Shown: positions 10,253 to 19,714 of the stretch, piece after piece | Numbering within the stretch: the stretch's first letter is position 1 | Layout of the letters: each line of letters begins with the position of its first letter | DNA from: Siphonodentalium dalli | Lineage: Eukaryota > Mollusca > Scaphopoda > Gadilida > Siphonodentaliidae | DNA: 64,000 nt | Assembly (NCBI GenBank): GCA_032622095.1 | Contig: CP136063.1 | Location: 150,957,379-151,021,378, forward strand | Direction of reading: 5' to 3' | Translations under genes and position numbers: made by a program | Notes under the pieces: generated by a model | The model's database searches: none | Told to the model about the DNA's origin: nothing | The model's input: the letters and a program-made list of their open reading frames with translations, nothing else

Positions 10253-10500
10253 TGAAATGTGTTCATTGTGATTGTAAAAATCATAATCAATTGTAAATAT
10301 TTTGATTGTTAATTACTGATGAAATGTATTACCAAATGTAAAGTATGTTCATTGCATTACCAATATTGATTGTAAATATGATAAATTCATGATCAGTTGT
10401 AAATATGTTGATTCTTAATTAAAAAATAAAAGTTATGTTGTTGAAAAAACAGTGTCTGTTTTTAATGATCATCTTCGGCAATGTCGATGAAGATCTTAAT
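10253..10500 (+). terminator. 3' region of the protease gene with poly(A) signal
   Basis: AT-rich DNA with repeated TTGTAAATAT phrases leads to AATAAA at 10425-10430. A GTGTCTGTTTTT stretch about 20 bp later fits a cleavage/polyadenylation site. This contrasts with the histone-type 3' ends of the genes just downstream. Confidence 0.5.
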
Positions 10501-10600
10501 TCACCAAAAAGAAACACATTTGAATTGACGTTCGGGGAAAATTTGTAGAAAAACACAATGACGTCGTCAACGACGCCCGCGCGTTTTACATATAATAAAT
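10501..10600 (+). promoter_or_regulatory. conserved promoter-like block, copy 1 (upstream of gene A)
   Basis: The block contains GTAGAAAAACACAATGACG, the near-palindrome CGTCGT-CA-ACGACG, CCCGCGCG and then TATAATAAAT at 10591-10600. About 90 bp is shared with blocks at 17191, 19575 and 38494 (inverted). The order palindrome, GC-rich box, TATA-like box and then an ORF within 60-140 bp suggests a promoter. The alternative is a terminal repeat of a mobile element. TGACGTCGTCA also resembles a CRE/AP-1-type site, and CCCGCGCG weakly resembles an E2F core. Confidence 0.55.
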
Positions 10601-10728
10601 CCCATTTAGAGTATATCATTTCTCCACGACTGAATACGCTGCTACTGATCTTCGATCTTATGTGAGAGTCATCCGTCTATCGGCCCCGATGGACATAGTG
10701 GTGTGGAAGACCCTTTCCTGGGCAGTGT

Positions 10729-10731
10729 ATG
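10729..10731 (+). other. original start codon of gene A, now target-site duplication
   Basis: ATG here is repeated as ATG at 15877-15879 on the other side of the 5,145-bp foldback element. The preceding TAG at 10696-10698 closes the frame upstream, so this ATG is the natural first codon of gene A before the insertion. Confidence 0.6.
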
Positions 10732-11519
10732 TAGTCCAGGAGATATTGGTCGACCTCTGCACCCCCCAGGACTCAACTTCACCCCACTAATTTTCTTCCT
10801 TAGGGTCTCCTCTAATTTTTTTCACTTGTTAACAAGAAAAAAAAGTGGCCGCAGAAACTCCAGACAAGATGGCGTCCATCATGGCGGCCATTTTTTTTTA
10901 ATGCACCATGTCTCTTTGATCGCCGTTATAGTAAAGATGATATCACATGCGGTCTTGTTTTCCGCTCGATTCGTTATGCTAATATACAACCCTTACAAAT
11001 TAGCCAAAAATCCGACACCAGAATCCAATATGGCCGCCGAAATGTGAAAATATGCTATTTTTTCTGACATGTTACCACATTTCGTTTGTCTCTGTGGCAA
11101 AATGTTGGCATCTTTGCGTCATGTTATACATTTATCATATAGAGGAGTCATTTTCGACCACATGGGGACCATAATATACATTCATTGCGGGATTTTTCTG
11201 ACATGTTACCACCTTTCGTTTGTCTCTGTGGGAAAATGTTGGCATCTTTGCGTCATGTTATACATTTATCATATAGAGGAGTCATTTTCGACCACATGGG
11301 GACCATAATATACATTCATTGCGGGATATTTTTGTCCGATATCACGTTTTCCCAAATGCCGGTATAATAGGTCAAAGCCGAATCTACATTAATAACGCGA
11401 TGTAATATTTCGAATCAATGAATGTTATTGCTATTATAACAACACCCACGCATATATATGTGCAGGAGATACTCTAGCTATGATTTCTCTTATACCTGAG
11501 TTGAGGAATATTTACCCAA

Positions 11520-12045
11520 ATCCAAGATGGCGGCCAAAATGGCCACCAGAAATAAAAAATCGCCGATTTTAACATCAGTGAGCATTATTGTCATGAAAAC
11601 TCCACACCTGCTTACTATTGTGAGTTGGGAACACTTAGGCGAAGAACTTTCCTTGTACCATATCCAAATAAAAGTACCCCAAATCCAAAATGGCGCCCAC
11701 AATGGCGGACAGATTTTGAAAAATCACCGAAATTCCCTCATATTCACATTATTGGGCATTATTGTCGAGACAACTCCATCCATGCGTACAGTTGAGTTGG
11801 AAATACTGAGGTGAAGTAATTACCTTACATCTCAAGCAAGAAATGGTTTTCCAAATCGAAGATGGCTGCCAAAATGGCGACCGAAATTTGGAAATACGCC
11901 TACATTCCTTTACTTTCTTAGGATGGGCGTTATTGTTTCGCGATTTCTACCCACCATTACATGTTGATATGTATGAATTATTCATTCGGGTTTGGCAAGT
12001 GATACTCACAGTCAATATGGCGGCCAAACTGGCAGCCAGAAATTG
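11520..12045 (+). repeat. YY1-like paired-box array in left arm
   Basis: Boxes with two ATGGC(G/C)GCC-type cores about 12 bp apart occur near 11525, 11690, 11862 and 12015. Further boxes lie near 10868 and 11030. The spacing is about 155-170 bp. The complementary array is in the right arm at 14680-15210, where GCCGCCATCTTG matches the YY1 consensus exactly. Confidence 0.6.
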
Positions 12046-12729
12046 AAAAGAAGCCGCTATTATCACATACTAATTTCAACTTTTTGTCATAATATCGATT
12101 TGTATAGACGAAACCGTACATAATATAAGCCATATATTAGTTCCAATGTAAGTCGTAGCCTTTTGGAATGATGAAAACCCACAATCGCGATGTGGCATTT
12201 CAAAATCCATTCTCCACTAAGGGCTCATACTGGCCGTAACCGTATATAGGTGCGCCGAATAGTCATATTATGACTTCCAAGAATCAAATCAACAGTACCT
12301 AAGCTTATTCTGAATTGCCACATTCAGCATTATCTAGACCCGTTTCCGTCTCTTCGTCAGATTAATCTATCTCACTCACAACAACAGTTTACTACACTTC
12401 TTTGTAGAAGGGTGCCACTAATCGGAATGTTTCAAACAATACATATGCCGGTGTCCAGCTCACGTGCTTGTTTCGAAAGCTTGGAATTCTTAGCGAGCTT
12501 CATTCGTGGTATAGCTTATGATATAATTCAGATGCTACATATGGGGTATATGCGTCATCTTGTGTGATACACTAGAAAGGTATTCGGTCGATGCGTATAC
12601 TAGCTTTCAGAAGGACCTATCTATCTGCGTATTGTCAGCTTTGGTGACCCAATGGGGATAACAACGTGTACACCTGGTGATCTTCCCAAACAGCCACTTC
12701 CAAATATATGGTTCATCAATTCGCATACT

Positions 12730-13400
12730 CATCTAATGCACTGACGTACCCGGACAACTTCTGAATATGGCTTCGAATGTTGAAAGCCCGACATTTGACG
12801 GATGCATTTCTGCTAAGGCGTAGAAGACCATAATGCATAATATACCCAACCCCTTGAACATGATCATAAGAACAAGCTTGTTGGCGTCCAGCAATCGTCT
12901 CACCGAACAGATCCAAGCAGATGATAACAATACACACGGTGCTAGTTTGTGGGTATGTGTCATGATAGTGGAAATGAAATTGGACCATGACTGCACCGCC
13001 CCTTATTTTGTTATGTTTTAGATTCAGACAGGATATCATGTGTGGCTTTGCTTTCCTTTTATGCTAAGATTGTAAGTTCCCATCCGTTTGGAAGCCGTTC
13101 TTAAACAGCTGGACCAGGCGTGTGCCACTGGCTACTGCTGTATAAGCCCCACCAAGACTGGAGTGTAGTCTTAAAGGCGATACCTTTGATAGTTGGTTGA
13201 TATGTCATACTCACGCTGGGTGGTATGGTTCAAGAAAGTACAAATGCCATCAACAAAAGGGTGAAATGTTCAACGCGAAGAACATCCAGAGCAATGTTAC
13301 GTTGATGAGCTCTTGCATTCAGTTCAACAAGCGTTGGTACACCAAGTGATTTCTTGGTAACATCACCATTGCGAACATTTTCCTGCATGAGACATTAACT
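12730..13400 (+). pseudogene. decayed coding-like segment, left arm of foldback
   Basis: Read towards the element centre, the frame holds a GASLWVCVMIVEMK phrase near 12940 and an IRLEAVLKQL phrase near 13085. The right arm, read on the minus strand, has the corresponding GASLWTCAMIVGMK and IRFEAFLIQL. Stops interrupt both. The matching residues suggest an old gene present in each arm, but no family is recognised. Confidence 0.3.
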
Positions 13401-13414
13401 GCTATATTCTAAAG

Positions 13415-13979
13415 TTATATATATAAAGCTATATGACCATAAAGGTCGCGTTCCCCAACGTCCACAGCCATTGTCATCGAGACTGTCAATTGTTCTTTAA
13501 ATACATAGTGAAATAAATGCACCACAGTTCCTGACATTTTCTTGAATAATACCGCCAACATACTGACACTAACCCTGAGAGAGGATAACAAAAAACGCAT
13601 ACATTCATGCTATAAAGACATTATCCTTCAGTCCATCCGACTGTTTTGAGGGAGGCTAGCATAGTATTATCCAGACAAAAATGTACGTAGTTGAATCAGA
13701 AAGGCTTCGAAACGGATGTGGAAATACAATCTTACCACACCAAATAAAACCGACACGCATGACATTCGATATCTTAAACATGCACCAGGTGTAGGGGTGG
13801 TGTATACCGTGGCCCATTTCATTCCCACTATCATGGCGCATGTCCATAAACTAGCACCGCGAGCATTGTTCCTCTCTGCTGGGAGATATTCGACGAGACA
13901 AATGCGGGGCGTCACGCAGTTTGCTTCGGATCATGGTAAAGAAGTGTGGGTAGTCTGTACACTATGGTCTTCTCCTTAG
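13415..13979 (-). pseudogene. decayed coding-like segment, right arm of foldback
   Basis: This is the inverted counterpart of the segment at 12730-13400. It reads through PAERNNARGASLW, HIRFEAFLIQL and LFKKMSGTVVHLFHY with intervening stops. The same phrases recur in the second foldback copy at 58020-58560. No known domain is recognised. Confidence 0.3.
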
Positions 13980-15876
13980 CAGATAGACATCTGTCCAAGG
14001 GAATGAGCAGCTAGCAACCTTCGAAACACTGCCGAAGTTGTCCACATATGCCAATACGTTCGCTGAGTTTGTGAGTTGACGAACCATCTATTGAGAAGTG
14101 ACTAGCTAACTGGTTCGACAGGTGTACATGTCGTTATCCCCATGGGGTATGAGACACATACAATGAGATGACCTTCTGTAAGCTTGTATACTCATCGGTC
14201 ATATGCCTTCATAGTTCAAGATGACGCACAAATATAATATTTAGCTAGACACCGGAAAATGAATTGTTTGAAACGTTATGATTATAGGGACCCTACTCCC
14301 AGGAAGTGATGAATACTTTGTCGGTCTGAGCGACCTAGATTTATCAGACAAAGAAAAGGAATCTGGTCCAGATAATTGTGGACGTGACGTGGCAAATCAG
14401 AATCTGTTATCAGGTAATTGTTCTGATATAACTATTCGGCGCACCTACGCTTACGGTCATTATCGGCGCTAAGTGGAGCATGGATTTCGAAATGCCACAT
14501 CGCGATATTAATTGTCGTTTTCATCTTTCCAGAAGGATACGAGCTATGTTATGCGTTATGATACCTTCAAGTTGAACTAGTAGATGGTGTATGTACAGTT
14601 TCGTCCATACATACCGATATTATGACAAAATGTTGAAATTAATATGTGAAAATATCGATTTCTTTTCAATTTCTAGCCGCCAATTTAGCAGCGATCTTGG
14701 CCGTGAGTATCAATTGCCAAACCCTAATGAATACTTCATGTCACTATTCCATATCAACATGTAATGGTGGATAGAAATCGCGAAACAATAACGCCCATCG
14801 TAAGAAAGTAAAGGAATGTAGACTTGTTTTCAAATTTCGGTCGCCATTTTGGCCGCCATCTACGATTTTGAAAAAACATTCTTGCATGAGATGTAAGGTA
14901 ATTACTTCACCTCAGTATTTCCAACTCAACTGTAAGCATGGGTGGAGTTGTCTCGACAATAATGCCCAATGATGTGAATATGAGGGCATTTCGGTGATTT
15001 TTTAAAATCTGTCCGCCATTGTGGGCGCCATTTTGGATTTGGGGTACTTTTATTTGGATATGGTACAACGAAAGTTCTTCGCCTAAGTGTGCCCAACTCA
15101 CAATAGTAAGCAGGTGTGGAGTTTTCATGACAATAATGCTCACTGATGTTAAAATCGGCGATTTTCGGCGATTTTGTATTTCTGGTGGCCATTTTGGCCG
15201 CCATCTTGGATTTGGGTAAATATTCCTCAACTCAGGTATAAGAGGAATCCTAGCTCGAGTATCTCCTGCACATATATATGCATGGGTGTTGTTGTAATAG
15301 CAATAACATCCATTGATTCGAAACATTACATCGCGTTATTAACGTAGATTCGGCTTTGACCTATTATACCGGCATTTGGGAAAACGTGATATCGGACAAA
15401 AATATCCCGCAATGAATGTATATTATGGTCCCCATGTGGTCGAAAATGACTCCTCTATATGATCAATGCATAATATGACGCAAAGATGCCAACATTTTCC
15501 CACAGAGACAAACGAAAGGTGGTAACATGTCAGAAAAATAGCATATTTTCACATTTCGGCGGCCATCTTGGCCGCCATATTGGATTCTGGTGTCGGATTT
15601 TTGGCTAATTTGTAAGGGTTGTATATTAGCATAACGAATCGAGCGGAAAACAAGACCACATGTGATATCATCTTTACTATAACGGCGATCAAAGAGACAT
15701 GGTGCATTTTTAAAAAATGGCCGCCATGATGGACGCCATCTTGTCTGGAGTCTCTGCGGCCACTTTTTTTTCTTGTTAACAAGTGAAAAAAATTATAGGA
15801 GACCTTAAGGAAGAAAATTAATGGGGTGAAGTTGAGTCCTGGGGGGTGCAGAGGTCGACCAATATCTCCTGGACTA

Positions 15877-16203
15877 ATGGCACAGGTGAAAAGTTTCACT
15901 CTTGTCTGTACAGCGTGGGCTTCCAACCCTACACTGTTCAACGGATACAAGATAAAACACATCGGATGGCTTGCCACAACAGATCTCTTGCTCACGATAG
16001 CGGCAACCCCCTCTACAGAGAAAGCTCAGGCTTTGGAGACAGAAAAAGAAATACAGATTAAACGTATCCACATTGAAGGGTGTGAGTGTACCGAAAGGTA
16101 TATTTTCATCTCTCATCGAGGGTACGCTTGTGTTTCGGGAGTTGGACCAATAGGATGGATTTTAGTTCATAAAGACCCCTTATCCACCTTTCTTGTGATC
16201 TGA
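15877..16203 (+). CDS. gene A (copy 1): unrecognised 108-aa protein with histone-type 3' end
   Basis: The frame runs from ATG 15877 (MAQVKSFTLVCTAW) to TGA 16201-16203 without interruption. It has no obvious signal peptide. A moderately hydrophobic stretch near residues 28-45 (GWLATTDLLLTIAA) is followed by a charged EKEIQIKR segment and a C-terminal half with three Cys (EGCECTERYIF, then GYACVSGVGPIGW). I recognise no family. A perfect histone-type stem-loop starts 9 nt after the stop. Upstream, the promoter-like block and 5' leader (10501-10731) are now separated from it by the foldback, so this copy is probably silent. A near-identical copy lies at 18252. Confidence 0.5.
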   Translation: MAQVKSFTLVCTAWASNPTLFNGYKIKHIGWLATTDLLLTIAATPSTEKAQALETEKEIQIKRIHIEGCECTERYIFISHRGYACVSGVGPIGWILVHKDPLSTFLVI

Positions 16204-16205
16204 CA

Positions 16206-16233
16206 TAAAACGGCCCTTTTCAGGGCCACCCAA
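16206..16233 (+). terminator. histone-type mRNA 3' stem-loop, gene A copy 1
   Basis: AAAAC then GGCCCT-TTTC-AGGGCC then ACCCA: six-base-pair stem (212-217 with 222-227 of the 16-kb block) and four-base loop, with the conserved A-rich 5' flank and ACCCA 3' flank. This matches the metazoan replication-dependent histone consensus bound by SLBP. I see no clear purine-rich histone downstream element in the next 30 bp. Confidence 0.85.
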
Positions 16234-17190
16234 AACCTTCTATACGATGATTCTTGAATGTACATTTCACAGCGTTAGCGTCTTCGAATCTATTCGAAGA
16301 CTTTCGATTTTGTTAAAATGCACTGCATGGTAAAGTAGCACAATTTACTAATACTTCGATATTTTTTTTCTCGGTATTATTCTAAGTTCAGTGTGTCCAG
16401 CGAAGGGGCACGCCCTTCGCTTACCACACTGCCATTATAATCCGAGAAAAAACGATACATTAATAAATTATGCTCTTTTCTGTCAAAACCCCTTCGAAGC
16501 TCTCACCTTACTCTTTGTAAACTGACACAACCTCTGGACCGACGAGCCCAGCCCTGGGCCGTCACTCTGGCCCACCCCTCGCTCGTCGGCACTCTGACCC
16601 ATATCGAGAAAATCGCAACGTTAGCAAAATGTGTTACATTTCTGTCAAAATAGATTTGAATCCTTCTCATCACTTACTCTTCGCCAGTAGGTAATAAGCA
16701 TAGATTGGGAATTGTAAATATATATATTGCAATGCAAGAGTGATTTTATTGAAACGTAATATCGTGTGCTAATTGCAAAACTATAAACCGAAAAGGAAAG
16801 GAATTGGTTCATTTAAAAAGAGGGTTTGTCCTAACGGCACCCTCTATAGGGTGTCAACGCTATAACATAGTCCATGGCGCTTGCCATCGATGAAAAATAT
16901 CCAAAGGATGATTCTTGTTTGTATATTTCCACAACGCGACCCTCTTCGAGCGACCTTCGCTTACCACACTGTCATTAGAATCCAAGAAAATCGTAACGTT
17001 AATAAAGTATACTACTTTCTCTATCAAATGGGGTTAGAATCCTTCTGAACACCCTCTATTTACGTGTTTCGCGTGATATCCATGTGAGAGTCATCTTGTA
17101 TTGAAATATGTTATGAGATAATGGTAAAATTGTACATATAAAATTTTCCCGAGTCAAATCGGTGTTTTTTATTCGTAGAAATATGTTTTT
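16234..17190. other. intergenic DNA between genes A and B, duplicated at 18609-19574 and partly at 38690-39060
   Basis: No ORF is convincing. Landmarks are the inverted pair CTTCGAATcTATTCGAAG at 16279-16297, GCGAAGGGGCACGCCCTTCGC at 16398-16420 (a hairpin) and TGGCCCACCCCTCGCTCGTCG near 16568. The conserved hairpins in all three copies may be structural or regulatory, for example replication-origin or RNA elements, but that is speculative. Confidence 0.5.
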
Positions 17191-17283
17191 TGACAAAAAT
17201 AAACACACTTGATTTCACATTCGGGAAATTTGGTAGAAAAACGCAATGGTGTCGTCAACGACGCCCGCGCGTTTTCAATAAAA
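17191..17283 (+). promoter_or_regulatory. conserved promoter-like block, copy 2 (upstream of gene B)
   Basis: GGTAGAAAAACGCAATGG, CGTCAACGACG and CCCGCGCGTTTT are followed by an AT-rich CAATAAAAATTAAA box. An Inr-like TTCATTCAGTC lies 10-20 nt before the ATG at 17331. Compared with copies 1 and 4 the first palindrome arm is altered (GGTGTCGT). Spacing fits a compact promoter with a very short leader. Confidence 0.6.
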
Positions 17284-17330
17284 ATTAAACATACATCCTG
17301 ATACATCCACCATTCTTCATTCAGTCCGAA

Positions 17331-17750
17331 ATGGATTACCGAAATCGGTATCGGAGCTATTTTGAGGAGGGGTTGGTGGTGAGAGGTGTCTTTGTGGATG
17401 AAGCACAGATGATCTGGAAGTCTTTAAGCTTAACGACAACGGGTACTGTAGATAACTTCTTCGATATCTACAGATATACCGTTATGTTGATGACAAACCA
17501 CAGAGATCGGGTTTTCGGATTACCACCACGGTGGTTCGGATACACCAGATTGCTGGGAGCGTCAAGACTGATGGTGCGTCTCGCGGCTACCTTGCTTATC
17601 GTGATTTTCTCAGGGCGCAGGGTTTACGAATTCTTGCCGCTCTGTAGAATACAGACAGGACAGCCGTGCAGTGCTGCCATTAGGCTACGACGTTCTGAAG
17701 ATCACTTCCAGGTTTATTCGAACCCAAATACACAGTCCGGTTTCTTTTGA
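17331..17750 (+). CDS. gene B (copy 1): unrecognised 139-aa protein with histone-type 3' end
   Basis: ATG 17331 (MDYRNRYRSYFEEGL) to TGA 17748-17750. The first 60 residues are charged and aromatic-rich (VDEAQMIWKSL, then DNFFDIYRYTVML). A hydrophobic LAATLLIVIFSG near residue 85 could be a membrane segment. The C-terminal 45 residues are Arg-rich. In another frame at about 17530-17645 an open stretch also looks protein-like, so an unseen frameshift is possible. No family is recognised. A slightly altered histone stem-loop lies 13 nt after the stop. The promoter-like block sits about 55 bp upstream. Confidence 0.45.
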   Translation: MDYRNRYRSYFEEGLVVRGVFVDEAQMIWKSLSLTTTGTVDNFFDIYRYTVMLMTNHRDRVFGLPPRWFGYTRLLGASRLMVRLAATLLIVIFSGRRVYEFLPLCRIQTGQPCSAAIRLRRSEDHFQVYSNPNTQSGFF

Positions 17751-17759
17751 AACCATTCA

Positions 17760-17785
17760 AAACGGCCCGTTTCAGGGCCTCACAT
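17760..17785 (+). terminator. histone-type 3' stem-loop, gene B
   Basis: AAAAC then GGCCCG-TTTC-AGGGCC. It differs from the consensus only at the top of the stem (G instead of T, so a G-A mismatch) and in the 3' flank TCACA. Five of six pairs remain. Confidence 0.7.
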
Positions 17786-18030
17786 ATTTTTCGAAAATTA
17801 ACTCTAGCATTGCTATCGTACGATTTGTTCATTCTTCCTGAACTTGGAGAGAATGTTCACATAAATTCTCAAAGAATACTTGTTCATTCATCCTGAATTT
17901 GGAGAGAATGTTCATATAATTTATCAAAGAATACTTCCCTAACAATCAAAAAAACCCACTATCGCCCCCTTCATATCTATAATCCGATCATCATGTAGCA
18001 TAATAATGCAGAGCATAACTTTCGTGAAAG
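17786..18030. repeat. spacer with a ~60-bp direct repeat
   Basis: TTGTTCATTC-TCCTGAA, TTGGAGAGAATGTTCA and TCAAAGAATACTT occur twice, near 17825 and 17880. The spacer ends with CATGTAGCATAATAATGC and the junction to the tandem duplication at 18030/18031. This stretch (about 17735-17993) is missing from the second copy. Confidence 0.65.
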
Positions 18031-18251
18031 ACCACATGTGATATCATCTTTACTATAACGGCGATCAAAGAGACATGGTGCATTTTAAAAAAATGGCCGC
18101 CATGATGGACGCCATCTTATCTGGAGTCTCTGCGGCCACTTTGTTTTCTTGTTAACAAGTGAAAAAAATTATAGGAGACCTTAAGGAAGAAAATTAATGG
18201 GGTGAAGTTGAGTCCTGGGGGTGCAGGGGTCGACCAATATCTCCTGGACTA

Positions 18252-18578
18252 ATGGCACAGGTGAAATGTTTCACTCTTGTCTGTGCAGCGTGGGCTTCCA
18301 ACCCTACACTGTTCAACGGATACAAGATAAAACACATCGGATGGCTTGCCACAACAGATCTCTTGCTCACGATAGCGGCAACCCCCTCTACAGAGAAAGC
18401 TCAGGGTTTGGAGACAGAAAAAGAAATACAGATTAAACGTATCCACATTGAAGGGTGTGAGTGTACCGAAAGGTATATTTTCATCTCTCATCGAGGGTAC
18501 GCTTGTGTTTCGGGAGTTGGACCAATAGGATGGATTTTAGTTCATAAAGACCCCTTATCCACCTTTCTTGTGATCTGA
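18252..18578 (+). CDS. gene A (copy 2)
   Basis: The frame and length are the same as copy 1. Only a few substitutions separate the proteins (for example S to C near residue 6 and T to A near residue 12). It has the foldback right end directly before its ATG instead of the promoter-like block, so it probably lacks a proper promoter. The stop and the stem-loop that follows are retained. Confidence 0.45.
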   Translation: MAQVKCFTLVCAAWASNPTLFNGYKIKHIGWLATTDLLLTIAATPSTEKAQGLETEKEIQIKRIHIEGCECTERYIFISHRGYACVSGVGPIGWILVHKDPLSTFLVI

Positions 18579-18580
18579 CA

Positions 18581-18608
18581 TAAAACGGCCCTTTTCAGGG
18601 CCACCCAA
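18581..18608 (+). terminator. histone-type 3' stem-loop, gene A copy 2
   Basis: It is identical to the gene A copy 1 element: AAAAC, GGCCCT-TTTC-AGGGCC, ACCCA, nine bases after the stop. Confidence 0.85.
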
Positions 18609-18617
18609 AACCTTCTA

Positions 18618-19574
18618 TACGATGATTCTTGAATGTACATTTCACAGCGTTAGCGTCTTCGAATCTATTCGAAGACTTTCGATTTTGTTAAAATGCACTG
18701 CATGGTAAAGTAGCACAATTTACTAATACTTCGATTTTTTTTTCTCGGTATTATTCTAAGTTCAGTGTGTCCAGCGAAGGGGCACGCCCTTCGCTTACCA
18801 CACTGCCATTATAATCCGAGAACAAACGATACATTAATAAATTATGCTCTTTTCTGTCAAAACCCCTTCGAAGCTCTCACCTTACTCTTTGGAAACTAAC
18901 ACAACCTCTGGACCGACGAGCCCAGCCCTGGGCCGTCACTCTGGCCCACCCCTCGCTCGTCGGCACTCTGACCCATATCGAGAAAATCGCAACGTTAGCA
19001 AAATGTGTTACATTTCTGTCAAAATAGATTTGAATCCTTCTCGTCACTTACTCTTCGCCAGTAGGTAATACGCATAGATTGGGAATTGTAAATATATATG
19101 ATCATATATATTGCAATGCAAGAGTGATTTTATTGAAACGTAATATCGTGTGCTAATTGCAAAACTATAAACCGAAAAGGAAAGGAATTGGTTCATTTAA
19201 AAAGAGGGTTTGTCCTAACGGCACCCTCTATAGGGTGTCAACGCTATAACATAGTCCATGGCGCTTGCCATCGATGAAAAATCTCCAAAGGATGATTCTT
19301 GCGTGTATATTTCCACAACGCGACCCTCTTCGAGCGACCTTCGCTTACCACACTGTCATTAGAATCCAAGAAAATCGTAACGTTAATAAAGTATACTACT
19401 TTCTCTATCAAATGGGGTTAGAATCCTTCTGAACACCCTCTATTTACGTGTTTCGCGTGATATCCATGTGAGAGTCATCTTGTATTGAAATATGTTATGA
19501 GATAATGGTAAAATTGTACATATAAAATTTTCCCGAGTCAAATCGGTGTTTTTTATTCGTAGAAATATGTTTTT
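18618..19574. other. duplicated A-B intergenic DNA, copy 2
   Basis: It has the same hairpins (TTCGAATcTATTCGAA, GCGAAGGGG...CCCTTCGC) as 16260-17190 and no convincing gene. Confidence 0.6.
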
Positions 19575-19667
19575 TGACAAAAATAAACACACTTGATTTC
19601 ACATTCGGGAAATTTGGTAGAAAAACGCAATGGTGTCGTCAACGACGCCCGCGCGTTTTCAATAAAA
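19575..19667 (+). promoter_or_regulatory. conserved promoter-like block, copy 3 (upstream of gene B copy 2)
   Basis: Identical in its core to copy 2: GGTAGAAAAACGCAATGG, CGTCAACGACG, CCCGCGCGTTTT and CAATAAAAATT, about 55 bp before the ATG at 19715. It is present through the tandem duplication. Confidence 0.6.
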
Positions 19668-19714
19668 ATTAAACATACATCCTGATACATCCACCATTCT
19701 TCATTCAGTCCGAA

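Larger units (their letters stand above)
3727..10440 (+). mobile_element. Polinton/Maverick (adintovirus-like) element, degraded and 5'-truncated
   Basis: At least nine tightly packed same-strand genes include a DDE integrase, an adenain-type cysteine protease, an F54H12.2-like protein, a penton-like protein and small core-like hydrophobic proteins. This set is characteristic of Mavericks/Polintons. Several genes overlap by 1-4 nt. Most carry one or more frameshifts or stops, so the copy is a fossil. Protein-primed DNA polymerase B and the FtsK-type packaging ATPase are not visible and were probably in the missing left part. The right limit is uncertain because genes A-C downstream may belong to the same element. 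Confidence 0.85.
10732..15876. mobile_element. 5.1-kb foldback (long inverted repeat) DNA transposon, copy 1
   Basis: The ends are exact inverted repeats, TAGTCCAGGAGATATTGG at the left and its complement ending CCTGGACTA at the right, flanked by a 3-bp duplication ATG. The inverted homology continues inwards, with growing divergence, to about 13.4 kb, so nearly the whole element is two arms of about 2.5 kb. Outer arms hold repeated AAGATGGCGGCC boxes at roughly 165-bp spacing. Inner arms hold matching open-frame segments. No transposase is recognised. Partial or whole copies lie at 18031-18251 and 49123-60363. A 3-bp duplication is compatible with PIF/Harbinger-like or CACTA-like enzymes, but the ends do not identify the superfamily. 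Confidence 0.85.

Noticed and set aside
10501-10600. Palindrome block as a Polinton TIR end
   Set aside because: Not fully excluded. No matching inverted block is seen left of 3.7 kb and three copies precede ORFs, so a promoter role is preferred.
10703-11047. 114-codon frame at the left foldback end
   Set aside because: It crosses the insertion junction into a non-coding terminal repeat and has no independent support.
15826-15876. Extension of gene A upstream of ATG 15877
   Set aside because: Those codons lie in the foldback's terminal repeat. The original leader has a stop just before the ATG.
15846-16061. Alternative 71-codon frame over gene A
   Set aside because: It stops well before the stem-loop and is shorter. 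The other frame runs to a stop 9 nt from the hairpin.
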